Positions 1-8,026 are shown, numbered from the stretch's first letter. The stretch is DNA of 64,000 bases from Paenibacillus sp. BIC5C1 (GCF_032399705.1 NZ_CP135922.1:2418001-2482000), one strand, 5' to 3'. Program-made: numbers and translations. Notes: generated from the letters alone by a model not told the origin.

Positions 1-606
1 GCTAATTGGCTTGTTCAAATGTTTGATGATCATGGTAAAATGCTGAATCTTGCCATAAATAACTTTCTAAAAAAACAAGAATTGTTTCTTATCTATAATT
101 CTGATGCTGAATTCAGGAGTGTATCCTACGAATGTTACACTTTTTTGAGCAAAAAGCATCCTTTTTTAAGGGATCACACTGAGATGTTATTCAGGTACAT
201 CAAGGAATACCATGAAATAAAGAGTCGGATTCGTAATGGAGTGAACTATCCTTTAATAACTGAATCGATGTCGATATGGATTGAGGAGACTTGGGAAAAG
301 CATCACGTAAACTTGTGGGAGTTTACTCAAGATTGGGTACACAAATTTTTTGATAATGAACAATTATGGCCAGCTACTCACAAGAGAAAAAGCAATGAGG
401 CGTGGAGAACCTATGAGTATGACTACAAGCAAAAGAGCAATCTTTTCAATCTTAACGATCTGTATAGAAGATTGCCTAAAAAAACTTTCATTAGAGGAAG
501 GAAACAGGAATTAGAAATAATGATGATGTATGATTGGCTTCATGGAGTTGAAGGCGATGAAGAATACTGGGAGGAATACAAGTCCAAAGTGATTGAGCAT
601 TCATAG
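1..606 (+). CDS. Hypothetical protein, 5' end outside the window
   Basis: The reading frame is open from base 1, so the visible 201 residues may be only the C-terminal part. The first ATG inside the window is at 19 but has no good ribosome binding site, which favours an upstream start. The protein is rich in aromatic and charged residues (many Trp, Tyr, Lys, Glu) and has no signal peptide or membrane segment. I do not recognise the family. It lies just upstream of a small integrase-core-like gene in AT-rich DNA unlike the core genes that follow, which suggests mobile-element cargo. Confidence 0.6.
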   Translation, partial: ANWLVQMFDDHGKMLNLAINNFLKKQELFLIYNSDAEFRSVSYECYTFLSKKHPFLRDHTEMLFRYIKEYHEIKSRIRNGVNYPLITESMSIWIEETWEKHHVNLWEFTQDWVHKFFDNEQLWPATHKRKSNEAWRTYEYDYKQKSNLFNLNDLYRRLPKKTFIRGRKQELEIMMMYDWLHGVEGDEEYWEEYKSKVIEHS

Positions 607-630
607 TGTCATTTATAGAGGAGGAAAACC

Positions 631-816
631 ATGAAGGTGAGTCCAGAATTATTGAAGCAATTAAACGAGATGCTAGATGCTTACACACAAGATGTTAAGA
701 ACTCGGGTTTAAAGCCATCTACTGAAAAAACATATCTTCTTCACGCCAATCATTTCGTGCGCTGGTGTAACGGGGATTTTGTTCCTGGGGCCAGATTAAA
801 AGAAAGTGGTAAATGA
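631..816 (+). CDS. Small protein resembling an integrase N-terminal core-binding domain
   Basis: A 61-aa protein with a strong GAGGAGG site 7 nt before the ATG. Residues 28-45 (KPSTEKTYLLHANHFVRW) resemble the helical SAM-like core-binding domain of tyrosine recombinases, but no catalytic domain follows: a stop and then a terminator come directly after. It may be a stand-alone small protein or the remnant of an integrase. It starts 24 nt after the upstream gene and is probably cotranscribed with it. The DNA-binding role is inference from the short motif only. Confidence 0.6.
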   Translation: MKVSPELLKQLNEMLDAYTQDVKNSGLKPSTEKTYLLHANHFVRWCNGDFVPGARLKESGK

Positions 817-833
817 AATAGAGCAAAACTAAA

Positions 834-859
834 GCGCCCGGGTTGGGCGCTATTTTTTT
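834..859 (+). terminator. Rho-independent terminator
   Basis: GCGCCC pairs perfectly with GGGCGC across a 5-nt loop, followed by TATTTTTTT. It ends the transcript of the two genes before it. Confidence 0.85.
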
Positions 860-1147
860 GGTATGTATTATTTTATCATCTTTGCCGCTAAGGAAACCAC
901 GTAATTGTGGTGGTCCCTAGGAGGTGTGTTAACACCTACCAAAGTAGTCGGCAATAGTTATTTACTTTGTTTTCTTACGACGCTTAATTGTGATAAACGG
1001 GATGTTAAAAAATTTGATTTCTATAACATCTGTTTGTTCCAAGATTGCCCACCTCCTCTCCTAATTGATGAGGTCGCAATTACTATTATATTTGAGATTC
1101 CAGTAATAGGAAAGTGGAATCTAAGTAAAAAAGGAGGGAGTGGGGTA

Positions 1148-1399
1148 ATGTCAATTAAAAAAACACCGAAACTCATTAAGTGTTTTGAGCATGGAGAGCT
1201 AATCAGGACTGTTTATGATAAAGAAGAGACCTGGATCTTTAATTCAATTGGATATGAATCTGTAAACATCAACTGTACTTTAATTCAGGCTCTGGATGAT
1301 CTGTCCATGGAAGGTTGGGAGTTGATTTGCAAAGGTGAGCAGCAAGGTTATATATTGAGGAAACCCGCTGAAAAGGAAGAGCCACAGCCGCTTGATTAA
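1148..1399 (+). CDS. Small DUF4177-like hypothetical protein
   Basis: An 83-aa protein. The frame is open further upstream, but AAGGAGGGAG lies about 9 nt before the ATG at 1148 and the upstream residues look non-coding, so this start is chosen. The C-terminal half, with ALDDLSMEGWELICKGEQQG followed by YILRK, resembles the DUF4177 pattern (a Leu-rich helix, GWEL, then a final GY-[IL]-hydrophobic strand). DUF4177 proteins are small, of unknown function and common in phages and mobile elements. No signal peptide. The assignment rests on motif similarity only. Confidence 0.65.
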   Translation: MSIKKTPKLIKCFEHGELIRTVYDKEETWIFNSIGYESVNINCTLIQALDDLSMEGWELICKGEQQGYILRKPAEKEEPQPLD

Positions 1400-1455
1400 T
1401 GAATGTGAAGGGTGTCGGATAAACCTACATCCCTCTCGATTATAGTGAGTTAAAC

Positions 1456-1489
1456 AAAAAGGGTCTTCACTTAATGAAGGGCCTTTTTT
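1456..1489. terminator. Bidirectional terminator-like hairpin
   Basis: AAAAAGG and TCTTCA pair with TGAAGG and CCTTTTT around a CTTAA loop, with one G-G mismatch. The A run on one side and T run on the other allow it to work in both directions. It follows the DUF4177-like gene. Confidence 0.75.
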
Positions 1490-1951
1490 CTATCCGAAAA
1501 ACGGATAGTATTCTTTTCATCAGGAACGTACTGTCTGTTATATAGAGGAAAGTTAATCGCGATTAAGCAACAGGAGAACAAAGTACTCACATTATGAGTA
1601 CGTAAGTTTTTCACACCTGTCAGATTGACAGGTAGAGAATTTGATTGGCAGTAAACAGTTCATTAAAAACTAGCAGGAAGTAAGCGCAAGATATGTGATT
1701 TGAAATCACATGGTGGAGAATGGAAGAACCGACGAAAAGTATTCTAGCCACTTAACGGATAGTATCGAATAGGTGATGACCGTCAGATTGACAGGTATGA
1801 ACCCACTCCTCCAAAGAAAATAACAATTGGAAGAATAAGAAAAATGCTGATATAGCAGACTGCCTTGCTTTGGATAAGCAGACTACCGGAGGAGGTACTT
1901 TCAAAGCACCCTCCTCATATCGAAAGGGAGTCACAGTAAGAAGGTCATCAC
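1490..1951 (+). other. Hairpin-rich untranslated region ahead of the antirepressor
   Basis: No convincing gene is present. Inverted repeats seen: 1490-1508 (CTATCCG/CGGATAG); 1553-1566 (TTAATCGCGATTAA); GTACTC/GAGTAC near 1583-1601; 1615-1633 (ACCTGTCA-GAT-TGACAGGT); a 19-bp dyad at 1693-1711; 1779-1796 (a second, imperfect copy of the 1615 hairpin); and GGAGGAGGT/ACCCTCCTC at 1888-1916. In addition 1773-1781 (GTGATGACC) is the exact complement of 1943-1951 (GGTCATCAC), which covers part of the putative ribosome binding site and the spacer up to the ATG at 1952. This looks like a structured leader or non-coding RNA; I could not match it to a named RNA family. Confidence 0.5.
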
Positions 1952-2642
1952 ATGGATCAGAAAAATTCGATTCGTAGAGAAGAGTCCTGATAATTGGTGG
2001 GCTGTTGGCGCAGATGTCACTAAAGCTCTTGGTATCAAGAATGGACGTGACGCAATACGTCGATTACCCGAAGAGCAAAAGGGTGTAGCTTTAACCGACA
2101 CCCTTGGAGGAATGCAAGAAGTAGCTGTGATAGCTGAAAAAGGTATTTACCGACTGATTATGAGATCCCGCCTAAAAGAAGCGGAGACTTTCCAAGATTG
2201 GGTGTTCGATATCATCAAGACGCTACGCCAATCAGCAATGGTTGAGATTACGAATCTTTCAGAGGTTAGAGAGGGAAAAAACATTGTAAGGAGTGCAATT
2301 AAAATGACCCAGCTTCAAGTCATTGATCATAAAGGAAAACGAGTTCTAACCACTGCGCAATTGGCTGAGTCTTTCGGGACTGAAACAAAGATTATCAGCA
2401 AAAATTTCGAACGGAATGAATCGCGTTATACAAAAGGAAAGCACTATTTTGTGCTTAGAGGCGACGAACTAAAAAGGTTTAAAGCAAGTCGTCAAAATGA
2501 CGACAACCTCAAGTTTGCCCCTGTGATCTACCTTGGGACAGAAAAAGGGGCGTGGATGCATGCCAAGTCATTGAACACCGATCAGGCTTGGGACGCTTAC
2601 GAAATGCTTGCAAATGATTACTACTCAATTACGCTACGCTAA
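1952..2642 (+). CDS. Phage antirepressor, BRO-N plus ORF6N domains, apparent 5' frameshift
   Basis: From about 1966 the frame encodes IRFVEKSPDNWWAVGADV and on through a BRO-N fold, then an ORF6N domain (QLQVIDHKGKRVLTTAQLAE ... VIYLGTEKGAWMHAKSL). Such two-domain proteins are phage antirepressors or DNA-binding regulators. No ATG lies in this frame before 2112, which is too late because it would cut away half of BRO-N. An ATG at 1952 with AAGAAGG 7 nt upstream is in another frame: removing one A from the AAAAA run at 1961-1965 gives MDQKIRFVEK and a continuous 229-aa protein. So this is a frameshifted pseudogene, a sequencing error or a recoded gene. Confidence 0.7.
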
Positions 2643-3063
2643 TCAATAAGACTCGAAGTCTTCCGAGTCTTCCGAATGCTCAATAAGAATAAAACGCACC
2701 CAATTCGCACCCAATAACGGATTAGGTAATGACATACAATCGTTAGTAATGAATAAAAACCTTGATAAATAAGGCTTTAAACAACAAAAAGAAGCTCTCT
2801 TTCGAGAGCTTCTTTTTCATGGGAGAGGAGAAACCGGACGAAGAGCTTATGGGGAAACGTAAGTCTTCTCCGCGGTTGTCTACGACACTTGTGATGTCGA
2901 TAATTACAGGATGGCCGGAAAGTTTCCTTTTTATACATTTGCGTCAACAATTCGTCAACAATATTTCGGCGACAAAGCAGACGGACTATTTTTCAAACTG
3001 AACCCGATTGTGGTACGATAGCTTTATCAATAAACTTACATAGAGAGAAAAGGTGACTCATCA
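2643..3063 (+). other. Intergenic region between the mobile remnant and rsmD
   Basis: Holds the terminator at 2786-2817 and the rsmD upstream region. A near-direct repeat CGTCAACAA-TT-CGTCAACAA occurs around 2942-2962. It could be part of an attachment site of the adjoining element, but no second copy is visible in the window. A 60-codon open frame from 2819 has no ribosome binding site or recognisable family and is not called. Confidence 0.4.
2786..2817 (+). terminator. Rho-independent terminator
   Basis: GAAGCTCTC pairs perfectly with GAGAGCTTC around a TTTC loop, with AAAAA before and TTTTT after. It marks the end of the accessory region before rsmD. Confidence 0.85.
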
Positions 3064-3675
3064 GTGAGAGTGGTATCTGGGAGTGCGAAAGGCAGACCGC
3101 TGAAGGCTGTTCCTGGCACAGGGACGCGGCCGACCACCGACAAGGTGAAGGAAGCGTTGTTTAGTATGATTGGCCCGTATTTTGAGGGCGGTACAGCATT
3201 GGATCTGTTTGCAGGCAGTGGAGGTCTCGGTATTGAGGCGCTGAGCCGCGGCATGGACAAGGCTGTTTTTGTTGACTTGGAATCGAAGAGTATTGAAGTG
3301 ATCCGTGCAAATCTGAAGGCCACCAAGCTGGAAGATCAGGCGGCCATATACCGGAATGATGCCAGTCGTGCATTGAAGGCGCTCGCCAAGCGAAGCACAC
3401 AATTTGATCTCGTATTTCTTGATCCGCCCTACCGTATGAAAAATGGGGACGAGTTAATGCTTATGATGCACGAACTGGATCTGCTTGAACCGGAAGCGAC
3501 CATCGTGCTTGAATATGAATCCAAATATCATTACCCTGAGCAATTCGGCCCGTTTGAACAAACGCGCAAGGCATTGTATGGGGAGACAGCTGTATCCATC
3601 TATCATTACGCACCTGCTGCAAAAACAGAAGATGGAGAACCCAGCACAGCAGAAGAGGAGGCTCCTCATGAGTGA
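3064..3675 (+). CDS. rsmD: 16S rRNA (guanine966-N2)-methyltransferase RsmD
   Basis: 203 aa. The enzyme methylates G966 (E. coli numbering) of 16S rRNA in the 30S subunit using S-adenosylmethionine. The SAM-binding motif DLFAGSGG is at residues 47-54 and the NPPY-type catalytic motif appears as DPPY at 120-123 ([10 protein letters not shown]), typical of the family. The GTG start is chosen because the family begins with R-V-[IV]-[SG]-G and AAAGGTGA lies 8 nt upstream. The stop overlaps the coaD start, so the two genes are translationally coupled. The C-terminus ends in an acidic tail ([13 protein letters not shown]). Confidence 0.93.
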   Translation: MRVVSGSAKGRPLKAVPGTGTRPTTDKVKEALFSMIGPYFEGGTALDLFAGSGGLGIEALSRGMDKAVFVDLESKSIEVIRANLKATKLEDQAAIYRNDASRALKALAKRSTQFDLVFLDPPYRMKNGDELMLMMHELDLLEPEATIVLEYESKYHYPEQFGPFEQTRKALYGETAVSIYHYAPAAKTEDGEPSTAEEEAPHE

Positions 3676-4183
3676 AATGATACATCGTCAGGAACGAATT
3701 GCCGTATATCCAGGCAGTTTTGATCCGGTAACCATGGGCCATCTGGACATTATTGCTCGGGCGTCGAAGCAGTTCGATCGCGTCATCGTGGCTGTATTGA
3801 ACAATATGAGCAAAAATCCATTATTTACGGTGGAAGAACGCAAGAGTCTTATTACGGAAGTCACGAGTCATCTGCCTAATGTGGAGGTGGATAGCTTCCG
3901 TGATCTGACGGCAAATTATGTACGGCAAAAAGATGCTCAGGTCATTGTCCGTGGTATCCGCTCGGTGACGGATTTTGAATATGAGCTCCAGCTGGCTTCG
4001 ACGAACAGCAAGTTAAATCCGGATGCGGAAACCATTTTTATGATGACCAATCCGAAATATTCTTATCTGAGCTCCAGCATCGTCAAGGAAATTGCCCACT
4101 ACCACGGAGATGTCACCGATCTGGTCTCACCTGAAGTGGAAGCCGCACTGCGTCAGAAAATTAGCGAGAAAACCGGCGGTTAA
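3668..4183 (+). CDS. coaD: Phosphopantetheine adenylyltransferase CoaD
   Basis: 171 aa. Transfers AMP from ATP to 4'-phosphopantetheine in coenzyme A synthesis. The nucleotidyltransferase motif [12 protein letters not shown] (residues 14-25, with the T/H-x-G-H signature) and the C-terminal YLSSSIVKE (133-141, ISSTxxRE-like) are present, as is VRGIRS at 94-99. The ATG at 3668 has GAGGAGG about 7 nt upstream and overlaps the rsmD stop by 8 nt. Its last 23 nt overlap the 3' end of ylbJ on the other strand. CoA made here also feeds the acyl-carrier-protein pathway encoded further along. Confidence 0.95.
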   Translation: MSEMIHRQERIAVYPGSFDPVTMGHLDIIARASKQFDRVIVAVLNNMSKNPLFTVEERKSLITEVTSHLPNVEVDSFRDLTANYVRQKDAQVIVRGIRSVTDFEYELQLASTNSKLNPDAETIFMMTNPKYSYLSSSIVKEIAHYHGDVTDLVSPEVEAALRQKISEKTGG

Positions 4184-5417
4184 ACCAGAAGGTCAGCCCG
4201 GATAGGCAGATCATGACGGTGAGCAGCATTGCCAGACCGATACAGGCAGCAGGGAAGCCAATCCAGACGGCATCGATGATATCAGAGGTGTTCATGCCTA
4301 CCAGGGACTGCTTGGTTAGGAATGGTGCCAAACCATTGCCCGAATTGTTCTGAAACGTGGCCCAGACTTCGGAGCTGTAACGGCTGAAAGGCAGCCACAG
4401 CAGCAAGCTGATGAAAAATGCAACCAATGCATGAAGCAGGCGGATTCCGGCAAAATACAACATGGATGTTGCGGCAAGTCCAGCAGCTTTCAGCACGGCG
4501 GAGACTTGCAGATGAGAGCATAGACCTCCCCAGCTGAGAACAGCTGCAAGCAAAGACATTAGCAGAACGGGTGTCAGTGGGCTCTGACTCAGATGATAAG
4601 TTCCGAGATGGAGTTCCAGAAGTGAGGGCCAAAAAGCAACTGAAGTACCGGGGGTGATATAGAGGGTGAGAAGCCGAACAAACACGGCAAACACAATCAT
4701 ATATCCTCCGGTCATCATTAAGGTTTGCACAGCTTGGGAGACCGTGTCACCAAGCAATTTGCCGAACCCGCGTCCGTCACGTTCCTGGGCTTCACGCGCT
4801 GCAAGCATCATTTGTGACCATAGGCTCCGTCGTTTATACGAAGAAGGGGTTGAAGTTGAGGTTTTTCCCCTTTTTGATTCCTTGGGTAGGAGTCGTACTC
4901 CGATCATAGTGGCAATCCAGCCACTAACCCAGTGAACGATCAGAAGGAAATATCCGGCAGCAGGCTGGTGGAGAAAAGCTGCACCGATGACAAGTATAAT
5001 CATCAATGGATTGGCGAAATGAGATGCTGCTGCGACAATGCCCGCCTGTTTGGCGGTAATTTGTTGATCCTGCACTAGGCGCGAGGCGGTATCTGCTCCT
5101 GCCGGAAAGCCGCCGCACATGCCGACAACAACAGCCAGTCCGGCTTTGCCTGGCAGACGGAACCACCGCTGCATTAATGGCCCTAATAAGACGCCAAGTG
5201 CGTGGGTAAAGCCGAATGCAGTCAGCATTTGGGATAACATCAGGAATGGAAGCATGGCTGGAAAGATGATTTTCCACCAGATATCCAAACCTTGAATAGA
5301 GGCATCGAATGCATCTTTCGGAGATACAACTACTGCAATTACCAGCAATAAAGCGCCTGTACTCATAAGTACCGTTCGCAACGGTCCAGAGCCCGTAACT
5401 TCGCTCTGCATTTTCAT
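4161..5417 (-). CDS. ylbJ: Sporulation integral membrane protein YlbJ
   Basis: 418 aa with about eight to ten hydrophobic helices, for example residues 14-30 and 45-65, matching the YlbJ family of nucleoside-transporter-like (Gate domain) membrane proteins. In Bacillus subtilis ylbJ is a sporulation gene needed for spore-coat-related resistance. The segments [19 protein letters not shown] and [10 protein letters not shown] are typical of the family. The start has AGGTGA upstream on the minus strand. The gene is convergent with coaD, overlapping it by 23 nt, and divergent from sepM, the neighbourhood seen in Bacillales. Confidence 0.9.
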   Translation of the reverse strand: MKMQSEVTGSGPLRTVLMSTGALLLVIAVVVSPKDAFDASIQGLDIWWKIIFPAMLPFLMLSQMLTAFGFTHALGVLLGPLMQRWFRLPGKAGLAVVVGMCGGFPAGADTASRLVQDQQITAKQAGIVAAASHFANPLMIILVIGAAFLHQPAAGYFLLIVHWVSGWIATMIGVRLLPKESKRGKTSTSTPSSYKRRSLWSQMMLAAREAQERDGRGFGKLLGDTVSQAVQTLMMTGGYMIVFAVFVRLLTLYITPGTSVAFWPSLLELHLGTYHLSQSPLTPVLLMSLLAAVLSWGGLCSHLQVSAVLKAAGLAATSMLYFAGIRLLHALVAFFISLLLWLPFSRYSSEVWATFQNNSGNGLAPFLTKQSLVGMNTSDIIDAVWIGFPAACIGLAMLLTVMICLSGLTFWFNRRFSR

Positions 5418-5472
5418 TGTTTCACCTCATATGGATCGTGCCGCATACACTCGGCCAGGATTAGTTGTGGAC

Positions 5473-5540
5473 GGCCGAATGACGTCCGTGGACGCTTCGG
5501 CCTTGACCGGATAAGCTGCTGTAAACAGCGGCCTATCCGG
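5473..5540. repeat. Two tandem strong hairpins between divergent ylbJ and sepM
   Basis: First hairpin 5473-5502: GGCCGAA and CGTCC pair with GGACG and TTCGGCC. Second hairpin 5507-5540: CCGGATA and GCTGT pair with ACAGC and TATCCGG. Neither has a U run, and both lie upstream of both genes, so they are more likely regulatory or repeat elements than ordinary terminators. Confidence 0.6.
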
Positions 5541-5620
5541 CCTGTACCATTGTATGCAAAAGCATGAGAGTGTTAGACTTATAATTATTGAAAGATACGC
5601 AAAGAACGGAGGCTCATGCA

Positions 5621-6661
5621 ATGAATCGGATTCGGAAATCTGGCGGATTCAGAGCTTCGATCTTTGTGATCGTGGTGGCTCTGGTCGTCTATGTTGCGGT
5701 GTATATGCCAACGCCATATATCATTTATATGCCTGGTAGTGCCGACGAAGTAAAACCCATGGTTACCGTGAAAGAGGGGGATAAGGAAGAACGCGGAGTT
5801 TTTATGATGACGACAGTGTCGGCATCATACGCCAATGTGTTTTTGCTAGGAACCTCCTTGTTTAATCGAAATGCACAAGTGGATAAAAAAGAAGATCGGC
5901 TGCGCGGCAAAAGCGAAGCGGAATATTCTGCCGAACAGGTCTGGTTCATGAGTGATTCACAATCCTCGGCCATGGAGGCGGCTTATGAGCAGTCGGGAGT
6001 GAAATACTCCATTGTTCCTGAGCATATTTTTGTATTTGGGCTGTCCGAAGATCCAAAACCTAAGGGAGATATTGAGCCCGGAGATATTATTTTGGGTGTA
6101 GACGGAACGGCAACTCCGGACAATACAGTGTTGTCTGAGCAGTTAAAGAACAAAAAGGTCGGAGATACGGTTGAGATGCAATTGGAGCGAGGCGGAGAGA
6201 CGATCAGCCGCGACGTTCAACTGATTGAAGTGAAAGATAGCAAAACCGGTGAAGTTCGCCCGGCACTGGGTGTCATGATCGGAGCGGTCCAGAAAGTGAA
6301 AGCAGAAGATCCGGATAAACAGATATCCTTCACGGATACTCAGGTAGGTGGTCCATCTGCTGGACTGATGTTCACCCTGGAGATTTACAATCAGTTGACC
6401 CCTGGAGATCTGACGAAAGGTCACCGGATTGCTGGCACAGGCACCATTAACAAAGAAGGAGTGGTTGGCGCAATTGGTGGCGTTGTGCACAAAATTGTTG
6501 CGGCAGACCGGAAAGATGCAGAGTTTTTCTTTGTGCCGAAGGACAATTATAAAGAAGCTGAAGCCAAAGCTGAACAGATCGGCACCAAAATGAAACTCAT
6601 TCCTGTCAGCACGCTGGATGATGCGCTGGCTTATCTGAAAACCTTGTCTGTCAAATCCTAA
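5621..6661 (+). CDS. sepM: SepM/YlbL family PDZ-Lon-type membrane serine protease
   Basis: 346 aa. One N-terminal membrane helix (about residues 12-29) anchors a periplasm-side protease. A PDZ domain sits around 135-205 (GDIEPGDIILGVDG) and a Lon-type S16 catalytic domain follows, with the nucleophile Ser246 in GGPSAG and the likely general base Lys291 (VVHKIVAA). Homologues are SepM of Streptococcus, which processes a competence peptide, and YlbL of Bacillus. The ATG at 5621 has ACGGAGG 7 nt upstream. A TATAAT at 5580-5585 could be its -10 box. The substrate here is unknown. Confidence 0.92.
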   Translation: MNRIRKSGGFRASIFVIVVALVVYVAVYMPTPYIIYMPGSADEVKPMVTVKEGDKEERGVFMMTTVSASYANVFLLGTSLFNRNAQVDKKEDRLRGKSEAEYSAEQVWFMSDSQSSAMEAAYEQSGVKYSIVPEHIFVFGLSEDPKPKGDIEPGDIILGVDGTATPDNTVLSEQLKNKKVGDTVEMQLERGGETISRDVQLIEVKDSKTGEVRPALGVMIGAVQKVKAEDPDKQISFTDTQVGGPSAGLMFTLEIYNQLTPGDLTKGHRIAGTGTINKEGVVGAIGGVVHKIVAADRKDAEFFFVPKDNYKEAEAKAEQIGTKMKLIPVSTLDDALAYLKTLSVKS

Positions 6662-6709
6662 AAGGATCATTATCAGTGAACAGCAAGACTAAAAGAATAT
6701 CAGGATGAT

Positions 6710-6764
6710 GCGAAATCCCCCTATTGCAACGATGCTGAATCGGTGTGCAGTAGGGGATTTTGCG
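6710..6764 (+). terminator. Terminator-like long hairpin after sepM
   Basis: GCGAAATCCCCCTATTGCA pairs almost completely with TGCAGTAGGGGATTTTGCG around a 17-nt loop. The U tract is weak. It probably ends the sepM transcript. Confidence 0.6.
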
Positions 6765-6823
6765 TGAGTGATCGATATAAAATAACGCATGATCAACGAG
6801 AGTCTGATCAATCGATTTTATAA

Positions 6824-6849
6824 GACGGATTGTCAAGCCAAGTGCGACA
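6824..6849 (+). repeat. Left terminal inverted repeat of the IS30-family element
   Basis: GACGGATTGT, seven variable bases, then AGTGCGACA. It matches the reverse complement of 7878-7903 at about 21 of 26 positions. The transposase stop codon lies inside this repeat's region. Confidence 0.8.
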
Positions 6850-7789
6850 GTTCCTCTGAAAAGGATTCGTGAGCGGTTCTCCAACTCAGGCATTTACGTG
6901 GTCTATTATTGATGAAGTCAAGAGCGTTTTCCAGAGCTTCATCTGTGATTTGGGCGAAATCCGTCCCTTTGGGGAAAAATTCTCTCAGGAGACCATTCGC
7001 ATTTTCATTCGAGCCGCGTTGCCAAGAAGAATAGGGATCTGCAAAATACACCCGCACGCCATGAACGGCTTCCAGGCTGGTGTAACAGGCGAATTCCTTG
7101 CCACGGTCCGCGGTAGCGGTTTGAAATGCACGGATAGGGTACTGCGAAGCCGCTACTCCAAAGGCAATCTCCATGGATAACGCGGTACGATCAGGCATGC
7201 GAATCGCTGTGTACAAGCGAGTCTTTCGTTCAATGAACGTCGCTACGCAGCCCTTGCTTTTCCCACGGCCCGAGACCACCGTATCCAATTCCCAATGGCC
7301 GAAGGTTTTCCGGTGACGAACCTCTTTCGGGCGCTGAGAGATGGACTTACCCACTGCAAACTTGCCGCGTGTTTCTGCTGGCTTCTGCCTCTTCCCTTTG
7401 TGCCTGAGAACGGCAAGCACACCGTTCACCAGACGGCCTGTATACAGCCAACGATAGATCGTTTTAAAACATACCATCGCTTGACCTTCCTGACGCAAAC
7501 GCTCTACGATCTGTTCGGGAGACCAGGTCGCCTGAAGCTTTTCTTCGATGCGACTCGCGAGTTCGGGATTCCACTTCCCTGCGGAAACGGAGGCCTTACG
7601 GCGATGGACATAGCCCTCTTGAGCGTTCGCCGCGCCGTAGGGGTGTTCTGCTGTATTTCGGCGGAGTTCCCGGCCAATGGTGGCATGATGTCTGCCAAGT
7701 TCCTTGGCAATGGCTCGGGTACTTTTCCCCTGCTGGTAGAGGATTTCTAGCTTGCTGCGCTCGATTATGCTAAGATGTGTGTAGCTCAT
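6833..7789 (-). CDS. IS30-family transposase
   Basis: 318 aa DDE transposase. An N-terminal helix-turn-helix (SIIERSKLEILYQQGKSTRA followed by IAKELGRHHATIGRELRRN) binds the ends. The catalytic DDE residues are visible in GHWELDTVVSGRG (D), TATADRGKEF (D) and SSWQRGSNENANGLLREFFP (E). The linker KTIYRWLYTG is typical of IS30. The frame is intact and ends inside the terminal inverted repeat. On family knowledge, IS30 elements transpose through a circular intermediate. Confidence 0.95.
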   Translation of the reverse strand: MSYTHLSIIERSKLEILYQQGKSTRAIAKELGRHHATIGRELRRNTAEHPYGAANAQEGYVHRRKASVSAGKWNPELASRIEEKLQATWSPEQIVERLRQEGQAMVCFKTIYRWLYTGRLVNGVLAVLRHKGKRQKPAETRGKFAVGKSISQRPKEVRHRKTFGHWELDTVVSGRGKSKGCVATFIERKTRLYTAIRMPDRTALSMEIAFGVAASQYPIRAFQTATADRGKEFACYTSLEAVHGVRVYFADPYSSWQRGSNENANGLLREFFPKGTDFAQITDEALENALDFINNRPRKCLSWRTAHESFSEELSHLA

Positions 7790-7877
7790 GGTGGATTCTC
7801 CTTGTGTGAATGTGGTGTAGGAACCTTCATTCTACACGAATCCGGCCATGGGCCCTTTTTTATTTATTTCCAGTAGG

Positions 7878-7903
7878 TGTCGCACTTCATATTACAATCC
7901 GTC
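7878..7903 (-). repeat. Right terminal inverted repeat of the IS30-family element
   Basis: TGTCGCACT, seven variable bases, then ACAATCCGTC: the inverted partner of 6824-6849. It lies about 90 bp upstream of the transposase start. Confidence 0.8.
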
Positions 7904-8026
7904 ATAATAATAAATCAGAATTGCATCAAATGATGGTTAAGCGCTGGCTCCGGCAAAAGCTTGTGAGTCGTTGGTGCTTCGAAATCGTTAATGTTGAACC
8001 AGCTATGTATAGGTCTGAACGTAGAG

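Larger units (their letters stand above)
6824..7903 (-). mobile_element. IS30-family insertion sequence, complete
   Basis: A 1080-bp element bounded by 26-bp imperfect inverted repeats (6824-6849 and 7878-7903) of the form GACGGATTGT-N7-AGTGCGACA and flanked by ATAA on both sides (6820-6823 and 7904-7907), a likely 4-bp target duplication. It carries one intact transposase on the minus strand. It is inserted between sepM and tmcAL and interrupts no recognisable gene. Intact ends and frame suggest recent or active transposition. Confidence 0.85.

Noticed and set aside
1752..1934. 60-aa ORF on the minus strand in the hairpin-rich region
   Set aside because: Composition looks random, it has no ribosome binding site, and it overlaps the inverted repeats.
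1400..1951. Group I or group II intron within the antirepressor gene
   Set aside because: No clear catalytic-core sequences (group I P/Q/R/S elements or a group II domain V) were found. AAGATATGTG is only a partial match to the group I S element.
2942..2962. Attachment site of the mobile remnant
   Set aside because: The CGTCAACAA direct repeat has no partner elsewhere in the window, so an att site cannot be supported.
2819..3001. 60-codon ORF before rsmD
   Set aside because: No ribosome binding site, no recognisable family, and it starts inside the T run of a terminator.
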